DNA of 64,000 nt from DATKDP01 sp035546335 (GTDB lineage: Bacteria > Acidobacteriota > Thermoanaerobaculia > Gp7-AA8), in contig DATKDP010000129.1 in NCBI GenBank assembly GCA_035546335.1, positions 62,001 through 126,000 on the forward strand, in the 5' to 3' direction. This document shows positions 50,141 to 57,040 of this stretch, piece by piece (position 1 is the first letter of the stretch; every line of letters begins with the position of its first letter). Under the pieces are notes generated by a model. The model did not search any database, was not told the origin of the DNA, and worked only from the letters and a program-made list of their open reading frames with translations. Position numbers and translations under genes: made by a program.

Positions 50141-51338
50141 TCTCGACATCGTACCCGGATTCTCCGGAAGGGCGATGCAGCCGATCATCTCGCTCGAACA
50201 GCAGCCGCGCAGCCGTGGCGAAGATCGGAATCGACAACAAGCTCAGCACCGCTGCTGCCGAGAATGCCGCTCTGAATCCGAAATGATCGACGAGCAGGCC
50301 GGTGATCAGAGACCCCGTGCCGATGCCGGTGTCGAAGGCCCACAGGATGCTGCCGAACGTTCCTCCTCGCCGGGCGGGATCGGTGTGACGTAGAACGTAG
50401 GTGACGAACGCCGGGTAGGCACCGCCGAATCCGAGCCCGAAGAGAAATGCGGACGCAGCGATCTGTTGCGCGGTCATCGCGTACGCGAGCACGAAGAGCG
50501 AAAGCGGGACCATGGCGAGCGATGGATAGAGAAGGGCTTTCGGTCCGAAGCGATCCCCCAGCCGGGCGGTGAGAAGGCGAACGATCAGAATCGTCGTCGC
50601 GAAGACGTTGAAGAAGAGCGACGGCCTCGGGATCTGCCGTTCCGAAGCGAAAAGAGCGACATAGCTCGTGATGCCGCCGTAGCCGAAGGAGATCGCGAAG
50701 AGCGCGAGCGCGAGCGCAATGACGCGGAAGTCGACGAGCGTGCGGACAGAAGGGAAGGGGGTCTCGCGCGCCGTCCAGGCAACGGGGACGCGTGCCGCCA
50801 GGACCACCATCACGATCGATAGGCCAGCCATCTCCAGACAGAGGATTTCCCATCCGAACCGATAGATGGCGAGTCCGATCGTCGGTGCAACGGCAACCGC
50901 CGCCGTGCTCGCCATTCCCCAATAGGCGATCCCTTCGGTGCGTCGGCTTTCGGGAATGAAATCGGTCATCATGGCGGCGCTCGACGAGAGAATCGCCGAC
51001 CAGATCGCGCCATGAACCGAGGCGATGACCAGCAGCAGAGGAATGCTGGGAACGAAGCCGTAGAGAATCGAAAAGAAGCCGAAGAAGGCCGCGGCCAGAA
51101 TGAGCAGGCGCTTTCGGCCGAAATGATCGGCGAAGGCCCCGGTCAGCGGCGCCGCGAGAGCGCTCGCATAGGTGTAGACGGCGAGAACGAGGCCGGCCTG
51201 CGATTTCGATCCGCCAAGGTCGAGAATGCGGAAAGGAATCGTGGGGAAGAGCTGGAAGACGGAAAGGAAGGCGATGAAGGCGAAGATCCAGAGCCGGAGA
51301 AACTGAACGGTGAAGAGCCGTGACGAGTCTTCCGACAT
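50133..51338 (-). CDS. Major facilitator superfamily transporter
   Basis: 401 residues with 12 predicted membrane helices. The MFS motif A between helices 2 and 3 is GAFADHFGRKRLL and its repeat in the second half is ARLGDRFGPKALL. Short loops and the cytoplasmic tail are standard. Substrate cannot be deduced; drug or sugar efflux are possible. ATG 51338 is preferred because the longer frame runs into the family A repeat. Divergent from ispH across a 201-base region that contains that repeat. Confidence 0.9.
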   Translation of the reverse strand: MSEDSSRLFTVQFLRLWIFAFIAFLSVFQLFPTIPFRILDLGGSKSQAGLVLAVYTYASALAAPLTGAFADHFGRKRLLILAAAFFGFFSILYGFVPSIPLLLVIASVHGAIWSAILSSSAAMMTDFIPESRRTEGIAYWGMASTAAVAVAPTIGLAIYRFGWEILCLEMAGLSIVMVVLAARVPVAWTARETPFPSVRTLVDFRVIALALALFAISFGYGGITSYVALFASERQIPRPSLFFNVFATTILIVRLLTARLGDRFGPKALLYPSLAMVPLSLFVLAYAMTAQQIAASAFLFGLGFGGAYPAFVTYVLRHTDPARRGGTFGSILWAFDTGIGTGSLITGLLVDHFGFRAAFSAAAVLSLLSIPIFATAARLLFERDDRLHRPSGESGYDVENE

Positions 51339-51386
51339 CCGGGGGGATTGTAGCGAAAGTCCGCGCGCCGCTTCACCCCGACTCGA

Positions 51387-51489
51387 GTGGCTGGACATTC
51401 CGATGTCCAGCCCGTGACGCGGACGACGACCGTTCCCCATGGCTTACCGTGTCGCCCGTCACCGGGCCGAAGATCGGAATCTTCGGCCA
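51387..51489. repeat. Composite palindromic repeat, family A locus 3, upstream of ispH
   Basis: Two hairpins, GGCTGGACAT/ATGTCCAGCC (51389-51412) and GGCCGAAGAT/ATCTTCGGCC (51465-51488), with the same imperfect palindrome between. About 103 bases match 45877-45979 almost exactly, with only a handful of differences. It occupies most of the divergent space between the MFS gene and ispH and ends about 50 bases before the ispH start, so it may lie in that leader. Confidence 0.8.
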
Positions 51490-51539
51490 CGTCGAGGACC
51501 TGGGAAGTACGGTACGTCTCAGAATGTTCTGCTGACGGA

Positions 51540-52382
51540 ATGAAGATCAAGCGGGCGAAAAAGTACGGATTCTGCTCCGGTGTGCGCATCGCCGATCTGA
51601 GAGTCAAACGATTCGCCTCGAACGGCGGTCGTGGCGCGATTCTCGGCCAGGTGGTTCACAACGAGCGCGTGGTGCAGGAGATGGAAGACCTCGGTGTTCG
51701 CACCGTGGAATCGATCGATCAGGTCTCGGAGCCGACGATCGTGTTCTCCGCCCACGGCGTCCCTCCTTCATTTCACGACGAGGCAAAGGGGCGTGGGCTG
51801 CAGGTCCTCGATACGACCTGCAAGTTCGTCTACGACATCCACCGCGAGTCCAGGCAGGCGCTCGAGTCGGGTCATCACCTGATCTTCATCGGCGACCCGA
51901 AGCATCGTGAAGTGATCGGCTACACCCGCGATCTCGATCCTTCCCAATACCACATCATCCTGACGATCGACGAGGCACGAGCGGTGGACTGGAGCGTCTA
52001 TCCTCGTCTCGAAGTCTTCTATCAGACGACGCTCAACGCGGAAGACTATGAAGACGTCGTGCGATCGATCGAGGAGCGGCACGCCGACGTCGAGCGGGCG
52101 GATACCATCTGCTATGCGACCAAGGAAAATCAGGAAGCTGCGCGGGAACTGGCCAGCGATCCGGAGATCGACCTGATCCTGGTGATCGGCGGCCGGAAGA
52201 GTGCCAATACGAAGCATCTGTGGGAGATCTGCCGGGAGTCGAAGACTTCCTACCTCATCCAGGGATCTGACGATGTCGATCCTGCATGGTTCGAGGGTGT
52301 CAACGGTGTCGGCCTGACGGCAGGCTCATCGACACCCGATTACGTCATCGATGAGGTCGAGCAAAGTCTGAGCTCGCTCTGA
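51540..52382 (+). CDS. ispH: 4-hydroxy-3-methylbut-2-enyl diphosphate reductase
   Basis: Last step of the MEP isoprenoid pathway, an iron-sulfur enzyme making IPP and DMAPP. 280 residues, slightly short. The three cluster Cys are in KYGFCSGVRIA, LDTTCKFVYD and DTICYATKENQ; HGVPPS and GSSTPDYVIDEV are also conserved. The start MKIKRAKKYGFCSG is at ATG 51540, preceded by GACGGA only. The product feeds the polyprenyl synthase encoded at 60.3 kb. The immediate upstream region is the family A repeat. Confidence 0.92.
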   Translation: MKIKRAKKYGFCSGVRIADLRVKRFASNGGRGAILGQVVHNERVVQEMEDLGVRTVESIDQVSEPTIVFSAHGVPPSFHDEAKGRGLQVLDTTCKFVYDIHRESRQALESGHHLIFIGDPKHREVIGYTRDLDPSQYHIILTIDEARAVDWSVYPRLEVFYQTTLNAEDYEDVVRSIEERHADVERADTICYATKENQEAARELASDPEIDLILVIGGRKSANTKHLWEICRESKTSYLIQGSDDVDPAWFEGVNGVGLTAGSSTPDYVIDEVEQSLSSL

Positions 52383-52436
52383 TCGGCATTTGATGATTCT
52401 TGAAAATAATCATCGGGGAAGGGCGGTTATGGCGCG

Positions 52437-53234
52437 ATGATGTCACGACGGATCCGCCGTATCGGCCTTCTCGGCCTCTTGTTGCTTCTCCTCCCGCAAA
52501 CCGCTGCTCCGGCGCATGCCACCTGCGAGAAGAACGGAGCCAATGAGCAGCTCCGTTACACATGGCGCCTTCGAGGCGGACTCGCCTGGTTGGCAGGATT
52601 TCGCTTTCCGACATCCGGGGCAGGTGAGCTCGAGACCTTCCGCGAGAGCGGGCAGGAGATCAACAGCAAGCTGATGATCACCGGATCGAGTGGGGGCGAC
52701 GATTTCTACCTCTACCAATCCGAGATGGATCGCACCGGCGACAGAACACTGGTCAGCTATCACGGCTACGCTTTCGGAAAGAAGGAGCGGAGCGAACGAA
52801 CGCTCTTCGACTACGTGAAACGCCTCGCTCGGATTCACAAGAAGTCAGGCGAGCGAGCCGAAGACCGTGTCAGGCCGATCCCCTCGAGCTCGATGCGCGA
52901 CATCCTCACGGGCATCTACTACATTCGACAGAATGCTACGGTCATCACCAAGCCGATCGAAACGCACATCTACTCCGATGGCTCCGTTTACCCCGTGCTC
53001 TTCCGTCCTCTCGGGACGGAGACTGTCGAGTTCAATGGGGAATCGATTCAGGCGCGGGCCTTCATGATCACCGCGGCGCGCGGAAGCGAGAAGCGATGGC
53101 CGGGCGGCGTGAGGCTCGTCATCTCGGATGATGAGCGCAGAGTCCCGCTGAGAATCGAGATCCGGCGCAGCCTGGCGACGCTCCAGCTCGACCTGCAGAC
53201 CATCGAGCGCTGCGGCCTTCGCGTCGGATCGTAG
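52437..53234 (+). CDS. DUF3108-like exported protein
   Basis: 265 residues. RIGLLGLLLLLLPQTAAPAHA is a signal peptide. LRYTWRLRGGLAWLAGFRF, SMRDILTGIYYIRQ and GGVRLVISDDERRVPLRIEI match the DUF3108 pattern of periplasmic beta-sandwich proteins of unknown role, often linked to outer-membrane biogenesis. An inverted repeat GATGATT/AATCATC (52392-52414) lies between ispH and this gene and could be a weak terminator or operator. Confidence 0.8.
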   Translation: MMSRRIRRIGLLGLLLLLLPQTAAPAHATCEKNGANEQLRYTWRLRGGLAWLAGFRFPTSGAGELETFRESGQEINSKLMITGSSGGDDFYLYQSEMDRTGDRTLVSYHGYAFGKKERSERTLFDYVKRLARIHKKSGERAEDRVRPIPSSSMRDILTGIYYIRQNATVITKPIETHIYSDGSVYPVLFRPLGTETVEFNGESIQARAFMITAARGSEKRWPGGVRLVISDDERRVPLRIEIRRSLATLQLDLQTIERCGLRVGS

Positions 53235-53573
53235 ATCGTCCTTTCATCCTGAGCGCTTCAACGGCGCTCCGCGCCCCGGTGAAGTCCCGGGACGGAGTCC
53301 CGGGATCCGGATCGCGATGGGACAATTCCAGTCCCGAAGGGACGATTGAAAATAGCCCGGGACGAAGTCCCGGGACCCGAGCGCGTTGGGAACAATTCCA
53401 GTCCCGGAGGGACGGCTGAAGCTGCCAGCCACAATCCACGACCAATCGGCAACACCATCCGGGGCGGTCAACCGTCCCTAAGGGACTTGCCGGTGGCTTT
53501 GTGGCTGCGCATTCCCGGGACTTCGTCCCGGGCTATTCTCAAGCGTCCCTTCGGGACTGGGTAGGGCAGCTCG
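53235..53573. other. Convergent gap filled with family D palindromes
   Basis: 339 bases between the ends of the DUF3108 and response-regulator genes. It contains seven short palindromes and no credible frame. Transcription from both sides would run into these hairpins. Confidence 0.7.
53284..53556. repeat. Array of alternating palindromes, family D
   Basis: Two hairpin types alternate. Type Y has arms CCCGGGAC/GTCCCGGG: 53284-53305, 53355-53376 and, inverted, 53514-53532. Type X is GTCCC-NNN-GGGAC: 53331-53343, 53401-53413, 53474-53486 and 53544-53556. Y+X units in the first half read left to right, with AATTCCA preceding X1 and X2. Those after 53460 are inverted, so the whole is an inverted pair of REP-like units, similar in layout to a BIME. 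Confidence 0.8.
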
Positions 53574-53990
53574 TCACACGCCGACGGAGGAAGCCGACGG
53601 GGTTCCGAGGCCGCAGAAGAGGCCGACGAGATCGAGCAGCTCGGCAACGTGAAATGGTTTTTCGAGAACGGCCGAGGGGAGAAGCTCCTGATCCGCATCA
53701 CTCACTTTGTAGGCCGAGATGATGATCACCGGACAGTCACGCCGGATGGTTCGATACCAGCGCAGCCACTCCCTCCCATCCATCTGCGGCATCATCAGAT
53801 CGAGGATGACGAGCATGATATCGGGGTGCTTCTCGACGATCGGAATCGCATTTTTCCCATTGTCTGCGGTGAAGACTTCGAATCCGTAGGGGGAGAGCAG
53901 ATCGCGGTAGGAAGCGAGCAGGCGCATGTCGTCGTCGATGACGAGCAGCTTACGGAGGCTCTGTACCGATCTTCGAGCGCGCACGACCAA
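53574..53990 (-). CDS. Single-domain response regulator
   Basis: 138-residue receiver domain. KLLVIDDDMRLL provides the acidic pocket, VILDLMMPQMDG the phosphorylated Asp, IIISAYK the Thr/Ser position (Ser) and LEKPFHV the conserved Lys. No output domain follows, so it acts through protein contacts, like CheY/Spo0F. TTG 53990 is used; GTG 53984 is possible. No histidine kinase is adjacent. An inverted repeat (ATTTGCAG/CTGCAAAT, 54013-54050) lies just upstream. Confidence 0.85.
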   Translation of the reverse strand: MVVRARRSVQSLRKLLVIDDDMRLLASYRDLLSPYGFEVFTADNGKNAIPIVEKHPDIMLVILDLMMPQMDGREWLRWYRTIRRDCPVIIISAYKVSDADQELLPSAVLEKPFHVAELLDLVGLFCGLGTPSASSVGV

Positions 53991-54070
53991 TAGTATCGCA
54001 CCTCAGGGAAATATTTGCAGTTCCAAGATCTCGCCGCTTGAGCTGCAAATTGCATACCTCGGCATTTCCT

Positions 54071-55123
54071 TCACTTCCCGGCAGCCTCGTCGAGCTCGCC
54101 GGGAAGCAGCACGAATGAGCTCGGATCGTAGCGGAGAGGGAGGAGCTTTCCCTTGTGCAGCGGAAGCGAGCCGGGAAGGCGCACGTGCAGCACGCTCCCT
54201 CCTACGAGCAGTCCTGCTGCCTCCCACCGGCCATCCGCGAACGACGCTTCCTCGACATTGAGGATCAGATCGGATTCCTCTCCCGCGGCAGCAATCCGGA
54301 AATGATCGGGTCGGACGATCGCGATTCCGCTCCCGGAGAAAGGGGAGGTCTCGACGGTCCACGTCCCGATCGCCGATTCGACCGTCCGTCCCGTGACGTG
54401 AATGGGGATCAGGCTCGTCCTCCCCGACGCTCGTGCGGCGGCGCGCGATCGCGGAGCGTCGAAAACGCGGCGGGGCGATCCGGATTGCACCAGCGATCCC
54501 CCGTCGATCACCACGACCTGATCACAGAGGCCGAGCTCTTCGAAATGGGAGATCTCGCTGACGAGAGTCGATCCGATGATGCGGAGCGACCGGAAGAGGT
54601 GTTCAGCCTGGCCGAGACGATCGAAAGCTGAGGAGAGCGAGAGGAGCCGATTCGCGAGCACGACGGCAGGGCGGAGTGCTTCGATCTCGGCGAAGCGGAC
54701 GCGCAGCTGCTCGCCATCCGAGAGCGTGGAGAAGCGGCGTTCGCTCAGCGTCTCCAGCTTCCACTTCGTCGACAGATCGAGGAGCTCCGCCAGCCGGTCG
54801 GTTCGATCGAGTCCGCGGCGCTGCAGCGCGGCGATCAGGACATGTTGAACCGACCATCGAGGGGGAAAATCGGGCGCAGGTGCCGCGAACAGGATCGGCC
54901 GCCGGGCGGGCTTCAGAGCGGCCGCGTCACGCGTGCCGAAGAGAATCCGGCCCTGGTCGAGCTTCAACGAGCCATGCAGCAGATCGAGGAGCGTGCTCTT
55001 CCCGCCGCCCGGCGGGCCGATCAGGGCGGTGTGGGTCCCACCATGAAAGGTATGGTCGGCGCGCAGCATGAACCGCGAATCGGGACGGCGAAAGAGCGCG
55101 TCTTCGAGCGTGATATCGAGCAC
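54071..55123 (-). CDS. ABC-type ATPase with degenerate Walker B and TOBE-like tail
   Basis: 350 residues. Walker A LIGPPGGGKSTLL is intact and the signature is LSDGEQLRVRFAE, but the Walker B position reads AVVLANRLLS: both the magnesium-binding Asp and the catalytic Glu of LLLDEP are replaced (A, N). The H-loop His remains in SEISHFEE. Residues 230-350 resemble the TOBE region of MalK/ModC subunits. No permease or binding protein lies nearby. Probably ATP-binding but hydrolysis-impaired, hence regulatory or decayed. Confidence 0.78.
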   Translation of the reverse strand: MLDITLEDALFRRPDSRFMLRADHTFHGGTHTALIGPPGGGKSTLLDLLHGSLKLDQGRILFGTRDAAALKPARRPILFAAPAPDFPPRWSVQHVLIAALQRRGLDRTDRLAELLDLSTKWKLETLSERRFSTLSDGEQLRVRFAEIEALRPAVVLANRLLSLSSAFDRLGQAEHLFRSLRIIGSTLVSEISHFEELGLCDQVVVIDGGSLVQSGSPRRVFDAPRSRAAARASGRTSLIPIHVTGRTVESAIGTWTVETSPFSGSGIAIVRPDHFRIAAAGEESDLILNVEEASFADGRWEAAGLLVGGSVLHVRLPGSLPLHKGKLLPLRYDPSSFVLLPGELDEAAGK

Positions 55124-55238
55124 GAACTTTGATTGTACTCACTTCCGCTCGAGGGATCTCCCTTCCGGTCCAGTGCAGGGGAGAGCGGGCGTCCCGCGCC
55201 CGCCTCTGTTCCATCCGCGATGATTCGCCCGATCCCCA

Positions 55239-55739
55239 TCACGGCCTGCGCCGAGGCGGCTGCGACTGTCCCGGCCGGGCAGGAGGTTGACCACCCTGGA
55301 AAGGCCGTCGCTCGTTCCCCTGATCCATGCGCGAGGCCAGCATCTGGCGGAAGCGATCCCACTGCTCCTCGGCCAGGACGCTCCGCATCTCCACGAACAT
55401 CAGAATCTCGCGCTCGAAAAGCCTCCCTCGTGCGGCGCTCAGTCGCGTCGCCGCCTCCTGAATGGCTGGACGATCCAGTCGACTCTGGTCGAGGTGTCCT
55501 CGGAGGTCGATGCTTCGCTTTTCGACTTCGCCGCGAAGGTCGATCAGGTCACTCGCATTACTCCGGAAAATGCGATCGAGATTCGAACGCTGCTCCGAGC
55601 TGAGTGCGAGCCGCCGCACGACTTCCTGTCGATCCCACCATTTCCCGGGCGGCAGGCCTTCGGCTGGCTGAGCAAGGAGTGGTGACACGGCAGTCATCGC
55701 CAGAAAGAGACAGACGTGCACGACGCGATTTCGATTCAC
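55239..55739 (-). CDS. Spy/CpxP-like periplasmic protein
   Basis: 166 residues. NRVVHVCLFLAMTAVSPLLA is a signal peptide; the mature part has LALSSEQRSNLDRIFRSNASDLIDLRGEVEKR and EMRSVLAEEQWDRFRQML, the LTxxQ-like helices of the Spy/CpxP/heavy-metal-resistance fold, followed by a Pro/Arg-rich tail. Likely a periplasmic chaperone or stress sensor. Starts GTG 55739 with a four-base overlap of the anti-sigma gene stop, so it is the third member of the sigma operon. Confidence 0.8.
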   Translation of the reverse strand: MNRNRVVHVCLFLAMTAVSPLLAQPAEGLPPGKWWDRQEVVRRLALSSEQRSNLDRIFRSNASDLIDLRGEVEKRSIDLRGHLDQSRLDRPAIQEAATRLSAARGRLFEREILMFVEMRSVLAEEQWDRFRQMLASRMDQGNERRPFQGGQPPARPGQSQPPRRRP

Positions 55740-56278
55740 AGGGGGCCTCCTCCCGCGTTTGTCGACTCGAGCTCCCACGACTCCCAGGCGACCATTCCGT
55801 GAAGATCCTTCAACTGGTCCGTTTCCCACGGATCGCGCATCGCCTGCAGACCTTGTGGAAGATAGTCGTCTGCCGGGGTGGGAGCGGCCTGCTCGTTGGC
55901 GCTCATGGGCGGCGCGACGACTCCGGCACCCTCTTCCGGTCCGGAGCGATTGCCGGGGCGATTGCTCAGAACGCCAGCCAGGGCGACGACCAGAATAGCC
56001 GCTGCCGCAACGAGCAGTGGACGTCTCCAGGAGAGCTGCGGTCGATCTCCTCGCTCGATCGCCTCGAGAATCCCGCGCCGCTGGCGGGACCAGAAACTGT
56101 CCGGCTTCGCGGCGGTTCTCGCATGACAGGCCTGAGCGCCTCTTCGGAGTTTCTGCTCGAGTCTCTCGTAACGAGCGGTGCACTCGTCGCATTCGGCGAC
56201 GTGCATCATCACCGGCATGGAGTCGCCCGGCGGCAGGTAGTAGAGCTCGAGCAGCTCGACTTCGGTATGGTGTCTCAT
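55736..56278 (-). CDS. Anti-sigma factor with zinc-finger (zf-HC2) domain
   Basis: 180-residue single-pass membrane protein. HVAECDEC in the N-terminal cytoplasmic part is the H-x3-C-x2-C motif of anti-sigma domains that hold ECF sigma factors; one membrane helix (LLVAAAAILVVALAGVL) follows at about residues 85-105, then a periplasmic tail. ATG 56278 overlaps the sigma factor stop (ATGA). Together with the Spy-like protein it forms an envelope-stress sigma module. Confidence 0.87.
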   Translation of the reverse strand: MRHHTEVELLELYYLPPGDSMPVMMHVAECDECTARYERLEQKLRRGAQACHARTAAKPDSFWSRQRRGILEAIERGDRPQLSWRRPLLVAAAAILVVALAGVLSNRPGNRSGPEEGAGVVAPPMSANEQAAPTPADDYLPQGLQAMRDPWETDQLKDLHGMVAWESWELESTNAGGGPL

Positions 56279-56898
56279 TCTGTTGCCCCCCCGAGGCTCG
56301 AATTTCCCGGCATCCACACCGACAGTTCCTTGCGGACCTTGTGAACAGCGCGGAAGAGATGGGCGCGGACCGTACCGGCCCGCAGCTCGAGCAGCGTCGC
56401 GATCTCTTCGAGCTGGAGGCCTTCGTAGTGGCGCAGCCTGAAGACGATCTTCTGTTGATCGGACAGAGCGCTCACCGCCCGTTCGATGGCGGTGTGCAGT
56501 TCGCGTGACATGGCGCGACGCTCGGCGTCGGGCTCTTCATCGACCGGCTCGATGAGCAGAGGATCGGTTGCATCCCTGTTATTCGTGAAGGGAAGCTGAA
56601 GCCAGCGCCGGGAGCGGAGTGCGTCGCGAGACCGATTGATGGCGATCCGCGTCAGCCATGTTTCCAGCTCCGCGCGTCCCTGGAATTTCGAGAGATTCAA
56701 GTATGCCTGCACGAACGTATCCTGAGTGACTATGTCTGCATCGCCCTCGTTCCGGAGGATCGCAAAGGCGACGCGGTAGATCTTTCGCTGGTGACGGGCA
56801 ACCAGCTCCTCGAATGCAGAGTGATCCCCCTGCAGTGTCCGTCGAATCAGCTCCGGATCGCCTGCAGCATGCTCGTCTTCGAGACCGGCGGCGGCCAT
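56275..56898 (-). CDS. ECF RNA polymerase sigma factor
   Basis: 207 residues with sigma-2 (AFEELVARHQRKIYRVAFAILRNEGDADIVTQDTFVQAYLNLSKF) and sigma-4 (ALSDQQKIVFRLRHYEGLQLEEIATLLELRAGTVRAHLFRAVHKVRKEL) regions, as in RpoE-type factors. Activates a stress regulon when its anti-sigma partner releases it. ATG 56898 with GGGGTG upstream is preferred over a longer frame. On the same strand, 142 bases downstream of the chemoreceptor/binding-protein fusion gene. Confidence 0.92.
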   Translation of the reverse strand: MAAAGLEDEHAAGDPELIRRTLQGDHSAFEELVARHQRKIYRVAFAILRNEGDADIVTQDTFVQAYLNLSKFQGRAELETWLTRIAINRSRDALRSRRWLQLPFTNNRDATDPLLIEPVDEEPDAERRAMSRELHTAIERAVSALSDQQKIVFRLRHYEGLQLEEIATLLELRAGTVRAHLFRAVHKVRKELSVWMPGNSSLGGATE

Positions 56899-57040
56899 GG
56901 TCACCCCGATTCGACGCGCGCCGGCCATCCGGCGTGTACACCAGCGCGATTGCAATCCGCAGGACGGCGGCGCGGAGGATGGCCCGATGGTCCGTGGGGC
57001 GGGAAACGCAGTCTCGAGGCGAAGTCCATCCCGTTGGCGG

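Noticed and set aside
53284..53556. Regularly spaced palindromes taken as a possible CRISPR array
   Set aside because: Two different units alternate, spacing is uneven, half are inverted, and there are no unique spacers of constant size or cas genes.
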